Source: Sphingobium sp. (lineage in GTDB: Bacteria > Pseudomonadota > Alphaproteobacteria > Sphingomonadales > Sphingomonadaceae). From it: DNA of 57,924 nucleotides. The notes under the pieces were generated by a model, which worked only from the letters and a program-made list of their open reading frames with translations, was not told the origin of the DNA and made no database searches. The stretch spans positions 1-57,924 of the forward strand of contig JALCRK010000021.1 in NCBI GenBank assembly GCA_022652485.1, written 5' to 3'. Both the position numbers and the translations under genes were made by a program. Shown here piece by piece: positions 20,493 to 29,086 of the stretch. Numbering within the stretch: position 1 is the first letter of the stretch; every line of letters starts with the position of its first letter.

Positions 20493-20771
20493 ATGACCGA
20501 TATTGATAGAGCGCTGGCGCGGCTGCGCGAACTGCCCGTCCATCCTGGATTGGGGGCGATCGACGGCGCGGTACTGGAGGGCCTAACGTCTCGCGCGCTT
20601 GGCTCCCGACCGCTTTCGGGAAGCGTCTTCGGCCTGGCGGCGCTGGCGGCTCTTTCGATCGGGATTGCCAGTTCGGTCATTCCCGGTACCCCAGTCAGAG
20701 CCGCCTCGGTTACGCCATTTGGTGCGCCGTCTGCGCTCGTTCCCTCGTCGCTCCTCGGCGGCAGCGAATGA
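20493..20771 (+). CDS. Small membrane anti-sigma factor, CnrY-like
   Basis: A 92-residue protein with a polar N-terminal 40 residues (MTDIDRALARLRELP), one membrane helix (about 45-62, VFGLAALAALSIGIASSVI) and a short periplasmic tail. Size, topology and position before a CnrX-like sensor and an ECF sigma gene match CnrY, the membrane anti-sigma factor of CnrH. Sequence similarity itself is weak, so the call rests on context. Its stop overlaps the next start by 4 bases. Confidence 0.65.
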   Translation: MTDIDRALARLRELPVHPGLGAIDGAVLEGLTSRALGSRPLSGSVFGLAALAALSIGIASSVIPGTPVRAASVTPFGAPSALVPSSLLGGSE

Positions 20772-21208
20772 ACGACCGTCGCCGTCTGCTGCTCATCGCG
20801 CTGATCGCGTTTTTCGCGGCAGTTGCCGGCGTGCTCGTGGGGCGGGCTTATGTGGCACGACAGACGCCCGTCGAAACCGAACTGCACACGCTCCTTCACA
20901 GCCAGCTGGAACTGGATTCCGGCCAGCACGCGAGGATCGAGGAGATCGAACGGCGGTTCGCAGTGCGCAAGCAGGCGCTCGAACTCGAGCTTCGCGCGGA
21001 CAATGCGCGCCTCGCCGACGCGATCGAGGCGGAGCATGGCTATGGTCCCCAGGTGAGTGCGGCGGTCGATCGCTCGCATCAGGCGATGGGTCAGCTTCAG
21101 AAAGAGACGCTCGAACATATCTTCGCCATGCGTAGCGTGCTGCGCGCCGATCAGGCGGCCAAATTCGATTCCGCGGTGGTCAAGGCGCTCACGGCCAAGG
21201 ATCGGTGA
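20768..21208 (+). CDS. Periplasmic metal sensor, CnrX-like
   Basis: A 146-residue, membrane-anchored (helix at about 7-25), mostly helical protein. The five CnrX metal ligands (His42, His46, Glu63, His119, Met123 in Cupriavidus) all have counterparts shifted by two: His40, His44, Glu61, His117 and Met121 (HTLLH near the N-terminus and HIFAM near the C-terminus). In CnrYXH the sensor reports periplasmic metal to CnrY, freeing the sigma factor. Here the neighbours are copper genes, so the sensed metal may be copper. It overlaps both flanking genes by 4 bases. Confidence 0.85.
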   Translation: MNDRRRLLLIALIAFFAAVAGVLVGRAYVARQTPVETELHTLLHSQLELDSGQHARIEEIERRFAVRKQALELELRADNARLADAIEAEHGYGPQVSAAVDRSHQAMGQLQKETLEHIFAMRSVLRADQAAKFDSAVVKALTAKDR

Positions 21209-21768
21209 CGATCGACGTCGCCGGCTGTACGGACGGCGAACTGGCCGCGCTTGCTCTGGCCGGTCGGCAGGCCGCCTATGGCGAACTTATGCATCGCCAT
21301 CGGGACAACGTATATCGCCTGATCCGTGGGCACATCGGAGACGCGGATGCGGCGCTCGATGTCACCCAGCTAAGCTTTCTGTCCGCCTTTTCCGCGCTTG
21401 GCCGTTATGACGGCGCGCGACCGTTTCGTCTGTGGATCGCGCGCATCGCGATCAACAAATGCCATGACTGGGCGCGTCGCCGCGCGGTCCGCAGGCTGTT
21501 GTCGTTTGCACTCCCGATCGACGAAGCGAGCCAGGTCGCGGACGATGCTGCGACGCCCGAGGCACTCCTTTCCGACCGCCAGGAGTTGAAGCGCACGATG
21601 GCGGCGATCGGGGCCTTGCCCGTGGCGCTGCGCGATACCCTCGTGCTGCGAACGATCGAGGGGCTGTCGCAGATCGAGACGGCCGAGGTTTTGGGGATCA
21701 GCGAAAAGGCGGTCGAGACGCGGCTTTATCGCGCGCGTTCCAAATTGCAGGAAAGTTTGAGGGACTGA
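21205..21768 (+). CDS. ECF sigma factor, CnrH-like
   Basis: A 187-residue sigma factor with region 2 (GELMHRHRDNVYRLIRGHIG ... WIARIAINKCHDWARRR, about 26-92) and region 4 (LPVALRDTLVLRTIEG, GISEKAVETRLYRARSKL, about 130-180). It starts at a GTG overlapping the sensor gene stop by 4 bases. It likely transcribes its own operon and the copper genes downstream; the multicopper oxidase starts 54 bases later in the same direction. Confidence 0.88.
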   Translation: MTIDVAGCTDGELAALALAGRQAAYGELMHRHRDNVYRLIRGHIGDADAALDVTQLSFLSAFSALGRYDGARPFRLWIARIAINKCHDWARRRAVRRLLSFALPIDEASQVADDAATPEALLSDRQELKRTMAAIGALPVALRDTLVLRTIEGLSQIETAEVLGISEKAVETRLYRARSKLQESLRD

Positions 21769-21822
21769 TGCTCTGGATGCGTATCCTGATCGATAGCTTT
21801 TTCATTCAGGGGCCTTCCTGCC

Positions 21823-23685
21823 ATGCGTATCTCCCACCTCGATAGACGGTCGCTGTTGCGTGGCGCCGCGCTTGGCGGTGCGGGGCTGTCCCTCGCGAAC
21901 TGGTTTCCGGCGTGGGCGCAGCCGGTGTCAGCCGGAATCGTCCGCCCGCTACCAACGGTAAGCGGTACCGATATAGCACTGAAAATTGCCCACCAGATGA
22001 TGACGGTCGATGGCCGCGAAACCCATGCGATCGGAGTCAACGGGACCATTCCGGCGCCACTCATCCGGCTGAAACAGGGGACGAGAGTCCGGCTTTCGGT
22101 AACCAACGATCTCGACGAGGACAGCTCGATCCATTGGCATGGACTGCTCGTGCCGGCGCAGTTCGACGGTGTGCCCGGCATCAGCTTCCCAGGTATCCGC
22201 CCACGATCGACCTTCGTCTATGAATTCCCGATCATCCAGGCGGGCACCTACTGGTATCACAGCCATTCGGGTCTGCAGGAGCAGATGGGCCATTACGGCC
22301 CGATCGTCATCGACCCCGAGGGCGAGGATACTGTTCGCTACGACCGCGAGCATGTGATCGTCCTGTCGGATCACAGTCCGATGCACCCGCATGCGATCTT
22401 CCTGAAGCTCAAGCAGCAGGCGGGTTACTTCAACTATCAGAAGCAGACGCTGGCCGGGCTGCTGGCGGGCCGCGATCAGCCACTCAAGGAGCGGATGGAC
22501 TGGGGCAAGATGCGGATGGACCCGACCGACGTGTCCGACGTGACGGGTTCGACCTACACCTTTCTCGTCAACGGCCATGGCCCGCGTGACAACTGGACGG
22601 CTCTCTTCCAGCCGGGCGAGCGGGTGCGCCTGCGCTTCATCAACGCCTCGGCGATGACGATCTTCAACGTCCGGATTCCGGGCCTGCCGCTGACCATCGT
22701 CCAGGCCGATGGGCAGGATGTGCGTCCGGTCACGGTCGACGAATTCCAGATCACGGTCGCCGAGACCTTTGACGTGATCGTCACGCCGACCGACGAACGG
22801 GCCTACACGATCGTCGGCGAGGCGGTCGATCGCTCCGGCCTGGCGCGCGCAACGCTGGCGCCGCGCGAAGGCATGGCCGCCGGAGTGCCGCCGCTCCGCT
22901 CCCGGCCAGTCGCCACGATGAAGGACATGGGGATGGACATGTCGGGCATGGACATGTCGGGAGCAAGCGGCGGCACGATCGACCTGAGCAAGCCCGACAG
23001 CGGCATGGCCGGCATGGACCATGCCGCGATGGGCCACGACATGGCGGCGGGAGCCGCTGGCGCGATGGCAGGCATGGCGCCGCAAGCCGGCGCCGGAATG
23101 GCCGGAATGGATCATTCCGCGATGGGCGGGATGAACATGCGCGACCCGAAGAATGCGCCGCAGGTTCGCATGGGGCCGGGGGTGCAGACGATCGCACCGA
23201 TGGCGATGGACCGCACCGGCGATCCGGGCCAGGGCCTCGAAAATGTCGGTCACAAGGTGCTGGTCTATCGCGACCTGATGGCGTTGACGCGCAATCCCGA
23301 TATACGCGCGCCGGACCGGGCGATGGAGATCCACCTGACCGCCAATATGGAGCGGTACATGTGGTCGTTCGACGGGCTGAAGATGAGCGAAGTCAAGGCG
23401 CCGATCCCTTTCCTGAAGGACGAGCGCGTGCGGGTGACGCTCGTCAACGACACGATGATGTCGCATCCGATCCATCTCCACGGCCATTTTTTCGAGTTGG
23501 TGACCGGCCATGGCGAATATGCGCCGCGCAAGCACACGGTCAACGTACTGCCGGGCGGCAAGGTGACCTTTGACGTCACCACTGACGCGGTCGGCGACTG
23601 GGCGTTCCACTGCCATATGCTCTACCACATGCACGCCGGGATGATGCAGGTTGTCTCGGTCCGTCCGCGCGGAGACGCGGCATGA
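21823..23685 (+). CDS. pcoA: CopA/PcoA-type multicopper oxidase
   Basis: A 620-residue periplasmic oxidase exported by Tat (DRRSLLRGAALGGAGLSL). The copper ligands are in HWHGLLVP, WYHSHSGLQ, HPIHLHGHFFEL and HCHMLYHMHAGMM, giving the type 1 site and the type 2/3 trinuclear cluster. Between about residues 365 and 445 is a long Met/His-rich insert with repeats such as MDMSGMDMSG and MAGMDHAAMGHDM, expected to bind Cu(I). It oxidises Cu(I) to the less toxic Cu(II). Also named copA in the Pseudomonas system; it overlaps copB by 4 bases. Confidence 0.95.
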   Translation: MRISHLDRRSLLRGAALGGAGLSLANWFPAWAQPVSAGIVRPLPTVSGTDIALKIAHQMMTVDGRETHAIGVNGTIPAPLIRLKQGTRVRLSVTNDLDEDSSIHWHGLLVPAQFDGVPGISFPGIRPRSTFVYEFPIIQAGTYWYHSHSGLQEQMGHYGPIVIDPEGEDTVRYDREHVIVLSDHSPMHPHAIFLKLKQQAGYFNYQKQTLAGLLAGRDQPLKERMDWGKMRMDPTDVSDVTGSTYTFLVNGHGPRDNWTALFQPGERVRLRFINASAMTIFNVRIPGLPLTIVQADGQDVRPVTVDEFQITVAETFDVIVTPTDERAYTIVGEAVDRSGLARATLAPREGMAAGVPPLRSRPVATMKDMGMDMSGMDMSGASGGTIDLSKPDSGMAGMDHAAMGHDMAAGAAGAMAGMAPQAGAGMAGMDHSAMGGMNMRDPKNAPQVRMGPGVQTIAPMAMDRTGDPGQGLENVGHKVLVYRDLMALTRNPDIRAPDRAMEIHLTANMERYMWSFDGLKMSEVKAPIPFLKDERVRVTLVNDTMMSHPIHLHGHFFELVTGHGEYAPRKHTVNVLPGGKVTFDVTTDAVGDWAFHCHMLYHMHAGMMQVVSVRPRGDAA

Positions 23686-24827
23686 ACCGCATCCTTCTCC
23701 TTGCGCTCGCGCCGCTCGCGATCCCCGCCCCGGTCGCGGCGCAGGCGATGGACCAGTCGAACATGCCTGGCATGCAGATGCCGGCGCCGAAGAAGCCTGC
23801 GGCAAAGCCGACAATGCGAAAGCCGCCGACGCAACGACCGCTGCCCGCTGTTCCGCGCGCGTCGGCATCCACGCCAGCGCGTCCGGCCGTCGCAAAGCCC
23901 GCTCCGGCAGTCGCTGGGGGAGCAGATCCGCATGCGGACCATGACATGACGACGATGCCCGGGATGGCCATGCCCGGCGCTCCGGCGGCGGTGAGCGCGG
24001 GAAAGCACGACATGGCCACCATGCCCGGCATGGAGATGGGACCAGGCACGGCTGACCATGGAACGGGCGGCACCGCCCTGGCGCCCGGCACCGCCCCGGC
24101 GCCTGCGCCGCCGACCGACCATTATGCCGATCGCGCCTTTCCGGCTGCGGAAATGGCGCGCGTGCGGACCGATCTCTACAGGGAGCATGGCGGCGGCAGC
24201 TTCCACCAGGTCATGTTCAATCTGGCCGAGTATCAGGCGCGCAAGGGCGGCGACGGCTTTCGCTGGGACGGAGAGGCATGGCTCGGCGGGGACATCAACC
24301 GGTTGGTCGTCAAGAGCGAGGGCGAAGGGGCGTTCAAGGGCGGCGGCGTCGATAGCGCCGAAGTGCAGGCGCTCTACAGCCGTGCGATCGATCCGTACTG
24401 GAACCTGCAGGCGGGTGTCAGGTACGATTTCAAGCCGAACCCCTCGCGTACTTATGCGACCATCGGCATCGAAGGACTGGCGCCCAACTGGTTTGAGATC
24501 GAAGGCGCGCTGTTCCTGTCTGACAAGGGCGATGTTCTCGCTCGAGCCGAGGGCTATTATGATCAGCGGATCACCCAACGCCTGATCCTCCAGCCGCGCG
24601 TCGAGCTGAATTTCGCGGCGCAGGATGTACCCGAGAACCGGATTGGTTCGGGCCTATCGAACGCCGAACTGGGTCTGCGGCTTCGCTATGAGATCAGGCG
24701 GGAGTTCGCGCCCTATATCGGTGTGTCCTATGATCGGAAAGTTGGCGATACAGCTCGCTATGCGCGGCTCGACGGCAAGAATGTCGGAACGACGAGCTTT
24801 GTGATCGGCTTGAGAAGCTGGTTTTGA
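23682..24827 (+). CDS. copB: CopB outer-membrane copper resistance protein
   Basis: A 381-residue protein. A signal peptide (ending VAAQA) is followed by a Pro/Met/His-rich region (NMPGMQMPAPKK, HDMATMPGMEMGPG) and then the CopB beta-barrel (from about residue 145, YADRAFPAAEMARVR, through GVRYDFKPNPSRT to the C-terminal FVIGLRSWF, ending in Phe). The barrel sits in the outer membrane and the Met-rich part would bind copper in the periplasm. Its ATG overlaps the oxidase stop. Confidence 0.93.
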   Translation: MNRILLLALAPLAIPAPVAAQAMDQSNMPGMQMPAPKKPAAKPTMRKPPTQRPLPAVPRASASTPARPAVAKPAPAVAGGADPHADHDMTTMPGMAMPGAPAAVSAGKHDMATMPGMEMGPGTADHGTGGTALAPGTAPAPAPPTDHYADRAFPAAEMARVRTDLYREHGGGSFHQVMFNLAEYQARKGGDGFRWDGEAWLGGDINRLVVKSEGEGAFKGGGVDSAEVQALYSRAIDPYWNLQAGVRYDFKPNPSRTYATIGIEGLAPNWFEIEGALFLSDKGDVLARAEGYYDQRITQRLILQPRVELNFAAQDVPENRIGSGLSNAELGLRLRYEIRREFAPYIGVSYDRKVGDTARYARLDGKNVGTTSFVIGLRSWF

Positions 24828-24977
24828 CATCGGTCGCCGGTGCAATGTGTTTTTCTGAGGGATGGATCTTTCTGCTGCGTATGTAACGATAAGGGCATCG
24901 CAGCTGTATAATAGGGTCAAGTGCGTAATTGGCCGCAGCTGGCGGTGGTTATCGAACGTACGAACAGGAATGACGAC

Positions 24978-25424
24978 ATGAAGTCTGCCTCCCTCTTTGC
25001 AGCGTGCCTCGCCCTCGGCGTTCCTTCGCTTGCGATAGCGGCTGCGGACATCGTCGTTCACCGGGATCCCGGCTGTGGTTGCTGCGAGCAATGGGCTGCC
25101 CAGGTCCGTCAGCAATTCGACCGGCGCTTATCCATCGTCGACGATCAGCAGCGATCCACCTTTCAGCGCGCGCACGGCGTACCGGCTCGGCTATCATCGT
25201 GTCATACAGCGATCGTCGATGGTATGGTTTTCGAGGGCCATGTCCCCATCGCGGACATGAAGCGCCTTCTCGCGCAGCGTCCGCGTGGTGTGAGCGGTCT
25301 CGCCGTAACAGGCATGCCTGTCGGATCACCGGGCATGGAAGTCCCCGGGCAGGCGGCCCAATCTTTCAATGTCATTGCCTTTGGTGCAGGCCGCGAAACC
25401 ATCTTCGCCCGCCACGGCGGATGA
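24978..25424 (+). CDS. copG: CopG/DUF411 copper-binding protein
   Basis: A 148-residue secreted protein with signal peptide (MKSASLFAACLALG). The DUF411 domain carries the cysteine cluster HRDPGCGCCEQW, then SCHTAIVDGMVFEGHVP and a Met-rich GMPVGSPGMEVPG. CopG proteins bind a small copper-thiolate cluster and may exchange copper oxidation states in the periplasm. The start at 24978 is chosen for the signal peptide; the frame is open 19 codons upstream. It lies 150 bases after copB, with room for its own promoter. Confidence 0.9.
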   Translation: MKSASLFAACLALGVPSLAIAAADIVVHRDPGCGCCEQWAAQVRQQFDRRLSIVDDQQRSTFQRAHGVPARLSSCHTAIVDGMVFEGHVPIADMKRLLAQRPRGVSGLAVTGMPVGSPGMEVPGQAAQSFNVIAFGAGRETIFARHGG

Positions 25425-25449
25425 GTATGGCGTTGTCCCTGGATCATGA

Positions 25450-25845
25450 GTGGTGTATTCGGTTACGGCTGTGAAACGTGCGCTTCATCTCTTTCTCCTG
25501 CTTGGAGCCCTGATCGGTCTGCTCGGCCAGGAAGCCGCCTTTGCGTTCGGCCCGCCTGCGGCGTCCGCGCCGATGGCGATGTCGAGTATGGCCGCTTCCG
25601 GCATGTCCGAAGACTGCATGAAGATGATGGCGCAGCAACAGCAGCCTGCGCAGAAACCGTGCAAGGGCATGACACTGGCCTGCATCGCCGCGATGGGCTG
25701 CCTCATTCCCATGGCCGTGCGCAATGACGCACCGGTGCTTGGCAGCCGCGAAGCCGGTTCAACCCTGGCTTTCTGGACAACCACCACGGTCCTGCGCGGC
25801 AGTGATCTTACTCCTGAACCGGAACCACCGACTCTCCTTGGCTGA
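25450..25845 (+). CDS. Small secreted Met/Cys-rich protein near copG
   Basis: A 131-residue product with a signal-like N-terminus (ALHLFLLLGALIGLLG, cleaved near AFA). The mature part is rich in Met and Cys: SEDCMKMMAQQQ, KPCKGMTLACIAAMGC. These spaced Cys/Met residues suggest metal binding. The GTG at 25450 is used; another GTG at 25471 would place Lys-Arg directly before the hydrophobic core. It is 25 bases after copG, so probably part of the same unit. No family recognised. Confidence 0.6.
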   Translation: MVYSVTAVKRALHLFLLLGALIGLLGQEAAFAFGPPAASAPMAMSSMAASGMSEDCMKMMAQQQQPAQKPCKGMTLACIAAMGCLIPMAVRNDAPVLGSREAGSTLAFWTTTTVLRGSDLTPEPEPPTLLG

Positions 25846-25947
25846 TCGAAACCGGCCGTCAGGCTGACAGGATCGTTGCGCCTGTCGCGCACCAAACATC
25901 CTGCTCAATCTGCGGCTACCACGATGTTTTGCCAAAGGATTACAGTC

Positions 25948-26238
25948 ATGAAAAACCGTGTTTTCTATGCTCTGCTGGGGCTCGCCCTTGCCGCACCCGT
26001 CGCCGCGTTCGCCGGCCAACCCGACCACAGCCAACAGTCCGGCCACTATGAGTGGAAGCCGGTTCCGCAATATGGCCCGCGTGCCACGGGGCCTACCCAG
26101 CGGCGTGTATGGGTGCCTGATGCCACGCAAGTGGGGGCTTGCGACTGCGACATGATGAAGATGAGCAGCACTGCCGCTGCTGATTGCATGAAGCAGATGC
26201 ACAGCATGGCATCGCCGTCGGCCACTTCGGTTGGCTAG
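25948..26238 (+). CDS. Small secreted Cys/Met protein in copper cluster
   Basis: A 96-residue protein with a clear signal peptide (MKNRVFYALLGLALAAPVAA, cleaved near AFA) and a mature part ending in CDCDMMKMSS and CMKQMHSMA, i.e. clustered Cys, Asp and Met. The ATG at 25948 is chosen for the signal peptide. Function is unknown, but composition and place between copG and cus genes suggest a periplasmic copper binder. Confidence 0.65.
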   Translation: MKNRVFYALLGLALAAPVAAFAGQPDHSQQSGHYEWKPVPQYGPRATGPTQRRVWVPDATQVGACDCDMMKMSSTAAADCMKQMHSMASPSATSVG

Positions 26239-26282
26239 GCACAGATTCTGGCCGCTTCAGGTCGCATAGACGGCTAGGCCAG

Positions 26283-26318
26283 CAGTGGCGGCGGGATGTC
26301 CCCATCCTGCCGCCACTG
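26283..26318. terminator. Strong hairpin between the cop and cus gene runs
   Basis: Two 16-base arms (26283-26298 and 26303-26318) pair with one G-T pair around a 4-base loop; the outer arm is CAGTGGCGGC/GCCGCCACTG. No T-run follows on either strand, so it is a possible factor-assisted terminator or mRNA-stabilising hairpin rather than a classic intrinsic terminator. Confidence 0.45.
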
Positions 26319-26372
26319 ACATGCCCGTCATAGTGCGCGATGTCGGCCTGATCGCTCGATCAGGAGTTTTCC

Positions 26373-27602
26373 ATGCGATTGTTTCTATGTCTGCCGCTGC
26401 TCGCGGCGATCCCCGGGATCGCGTTTGCCGGGCCGCTCACTTTTGAAGCTGCGCTCCAGCGCGCCCGGCAGGAAGCGCCGTCGATCAAGGCCAAGGCGCT
26501 CGGCGCCGATGCCGCGCGGTCCGCGCGCGGCGGGGCAGGCGCGCTGCCCGACCCGACGCTTGGCGTGAGCGTCGAGAGCTTCCCGATCTCGGGACCGCTC
26601 GCGTTCGAGCCGCAGCGTGACGATTTCACGATGGCGCGGGTCGGCGTGTCGCAGGACATTCCCAATCTCGCCAAGCGCCATGCCCAGCAGGCGCGCGCCG
26701 ATAGCGATATCAAGGCGGCCGAGGCCGATACCGCGGTCGAGGCCCGCACGGTCGAGGTTGGCACCGCGCTCGCCTGGATCAACCTGGCCTATGCCGAACG
26801 CAGACTTGCTGCACTCGACGATGTCCTGTCCCGCCTCGAGCGCGTGGTCGGAACGACGCCGGGCGCTGTCGCCTCGGGCAATGCGCGGCCGGCGCAGACC
26901 CTCGCCGGGCAGCAGGCGGTCGCCGCCATGCAGGATCGCCGCAGCGAACTGGTGTCGAATGTGGCGCGGGCACGCGCGACGCTGACCCGCTGGACCGGCG
27001 ATCCCGCGCCCGAGATCGCCGGACCGATCCCCGATTTTGCGGTCGATGCGGCAACCCTGCGCGCAGGACTCGATCGCCAGCCCACGATCCGGATGATCGA
27101 TGCCCAGGCGGGGCAAGCGGATGCCGATGTTCGCCTGGCCGACGCCGGACGGCGCTCCGACTTCGGCGTCAACCTGGCCTATCAACGGCGCGATCCCCGG
27201 TTCGGCGATTATGTTTCTGCCGGTATAACCGTCAGCCTGCCGTTCTTCACCCGCAATCGCCAGAATGCCGGGATCGCCGCGGCCCAGGCCAATGCCGGGC
27301 GGGTCCTGGTCGAACGCGAGGCCACCCGCCGCGCGCTCGCCGCCGACCTCGACGCCGATCTCGCCGATCATATCATGCATCATGAGCAGTGGATGCGCGC
27401 GCGGGACACGCTGCAGCCGCTTGCCGACCAGCGCGTCAAATTGGAGACTGCCAGCTACGGCGCTGGACGCGCGAGTCTCGTCGATGTCGCAGACGCCTAT
27501 GCCGCGCTCGCCGACGCGACCCTCACTGCCCTCGACCGCGAAGCCCTGGTCGTCGCCGACGGCGCGCGGCTGACCCTCACCTATCGGAGCGCCGACCAAT
27601 GA
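26373..27602 (+). CDS. cusC: TolC family outer-membrane factor of the Cus system
   Basis: A 409-residue outer-membrane channel protein with signal peptide (MRLFLCLPLLAAIPGIAFAG) and two OEP domains; typical pieces are LPDPTLGVSVESFP, VSQDIPNLAKRHAQQ and GITVSLPFFTRNRQNAG. No lipobox is seen. It is the first gene of cusC-cusB-cusA-cusF, with a CAGGAG ribosome site before the ATG and a 4-base overlap with cusB. The CusCBA complex drives Cu(I)/Ag(I) out across both membranes. Confidence 0.9.
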   Translation: MRLFLCLPLLAAIPGIAFAGPLTFEAALQRARQEAPSIKAKALGADAARSARGGAGALPDPTLGVSVESFPISGPLAFEPQRDDFTMARVGVSQDIPNLAKRHAQQARADSDIKAAEADTAVEARTVEVGTALAWINLAYAERRLAALDDVLSRLERVVGTTPGAVASGNARPAQTLAGQQAVAAMQDRRSELVSNVARARATLTRWTGDPAPEIAGPIPDFAVDAATLRAGLDRQPTIRMIDAQAGQADADVRLADAGRRSDFGVNLAYQRRDPRFGDYVSAGITVSLPFFTRNRQNAGIAAAQANAGRVLVEREATRRALAADLDADLADHIMHHEQWMRARDTLQPLADQRVKLETASYGAGRASLVDVADAYAALADATLTALDREALVVADGARLTLTYRSADQ

Positions 27603-29086
27603 GCCTTGAGATATCACCGCGCGCCCGGCTCGGACTTGCTGCAGCAATGCTAGCGCTCGTTGCCGGCGGCGCAGGTTATGGCATCGCTCATCTCGGTGGG
27701 AGTGAAACCGCTCACATGCAAACAGCCGATCCCGGCCGTAAGGCGCTCTACTGGTACGATCCGATGGTGCCGTCGCAGCATTTCGACAAGCCGGGCAAAT
27801 CGCCGTTCATGGATATGCAGCTTGTCGCCAAATATGCCGACGAAGGCGGGGGCGACGCACCCGGCGTGCGGATCGATCCGGCGACCTCGCAAACGCTGGG
27901 GCTCCGCACAGTTGCGGCGCGCCGCGGGGAGCTCGCCAGTAGCCTCACCGCCACCGGCACGATCGACTTCAATCAGCGCGATGTCGCGATCGTCCAGGCG
28001 CGCGCGGGCGGGTTCGTTAGCCGTGTCTATGCCCGTGCGCCCGGCGACATCATCGGCGCCGGTGCCCCGCTTGCCGATCTGCTCGTTCCCGAATGGGCGG
28101 GCGCACAGGCCGAGTTTCTTGCGGTTCGCCGCTCCGGGAACGCAGCGTTGATCCAGGCGGCGCGCCAGCGGCTCGCGCTGCTTGGAATGCCGTCTGGCAC
28201 GATCGCGTCGGTCGAGCGGACGGGGCGACCGCATAACGTGGTGACGATCTCCACGCCGACCGGTGGGGTCATCAAGACATTGGACGTTCGGGCAGGGATG
28301 ACGATGACGGCGGGGCAGACACTCGCCGAGGTCAACGGCCTCGGCACGGTCTGGCTCAACGCCGCCGTGCCCGAGGCGATCGCCGGTCCGCTCAGGCCCG
28401 GGCAAACCGTGCAGGCAACGCTCGCGGCATTTCCCGGCGAGACCTTGTCGGGCCGTGTTTCCGCGATCCTGCCCCAGACACAGGCGGATAGCCGGACGCT
28501 GACCGTGCGGATCGAGCTTCCCAACCGCGGCGGGCGTCTGCGTCCCGGCATGTTCGCCACCGTGTCGTTCGGCGGCAGCGCACAACCGGCGCTGCTGGTG
28601 CCATCCGAAGCGTTGATCCGCACCGGCAAGCGGACATTGGTGATGCTCGCACTAGACAAGGGGCGCTACCGGCCTGCCGAAGTGCAGACCGGCCGTGAAT
28701 CCGGCGGCGACACCGAGATCCTGGCGGGCCTCGGCGAAGGGGAGAAGATCGTCGCGTCGGGCCAGTTCCTGATTGATTCCGAGGCGAGCCTCTCGGGCGT
28801 GGAGGCGCGGCCGATCGGGGGCACGCCGACGGCTGCCGTCAAACCAGCAGCTACGGCCGCGCTCTACGAGACCGTCGGCAAGATAGAGCAGATCACCGCC
28901 AATTCGGTGACGCTCAGCCATGAGCCGGTGCCCGCCATCAGCTGGCCGGCGATGACGATGACGTTCCAGCTTCCCGATCCGAAGGTCGTGCGGGGCCTGA
29001 AGGCCGGCGACCGCGTCCGCTTCGGGTTCGACCGGCCACCGGCGGGGCCGACCGTGCGGCGCATGGTGAAGGTCGCTGGCCAGTGA
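27599..29086 (+). CDS. cusB: CusB periplasmic adaptor fused to a C-terminal CusF domain
   Basis: A 495-residue adaptor. A membrane anchor (about 10-30) is followed by a metal-binding segment ([25 protein letters not shown], about 52-82) that supplies Met ligands, then lipoyl, hairpin and beta-barrel domains. From about residue 425 a full CusF-like domain is fused, with [10 protein letters not shown], i.e. the Trp and two Met of the Cu(I) site. The ATG at 27599 overlaps the cusC stop. A separate cusF lies after cusA, so the operon has two copies of this metallochaperone fold. Confidence 0.92.
   Translation: MSLEISPRARLGLAAAMLALVAGGAGYGIAHLGGSETAHMQTADPGRKALYWYDPMVPSQHFDKPGKSPFMDMQLVAKYADEGGGDAPGVRIDPATSQTLGLRTVAARRGELASSLTATGTIDFNQRDVAIVQARAGGFVSRVYARAPGDIIGAGAPLADLLVPEWAGAQAEFLAVRRSGNAALIQAARQRLALLGMPSGTIASVERTGRPHNVVTISTPTGGVIKTLDVRAGMTMTAGQTLAEVNGLGTVWLNAAVPEAIAGPLRPGQTVQATLAAFPGETLSGRVSAILPQTQADSRTLTVRIELPNRGGRLRPGMFATVSFGGSAQPALLVPSEALIRTGKRTLVMLALDKGRYRPAEVQTGRESGGDTEILAGLGEGEKIVASGQFLIDSEASLSGVEARPIGGTPTAAVKPAATAALYETVGKIEQITANSVTLSHEPVPAISWPAMTMTFQLPDPKVVRGLKAGDRVRFGFDRPPAGPTVRRMVKVAGQ

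Noticed and set aside
22920..23130. Repeated DNA resembling a short tandem repeat
   Set aside because: It encodes the Met/His-rich insert of the oxidase; the repetition follows from the protein, not from a DNA element.
21949..23895. 648-codon open frame opposite the multicopper oxidase
   Set aside because: Shadow of a GC-rich gene; the translation is His/Arg-rich low complexity, while the + strand has full copper-site motifs.
26385..27647. 420-codon open frame opposite cusC
   Set aside because: Shadow frame; composition typical of antisense GC-rich DNA.
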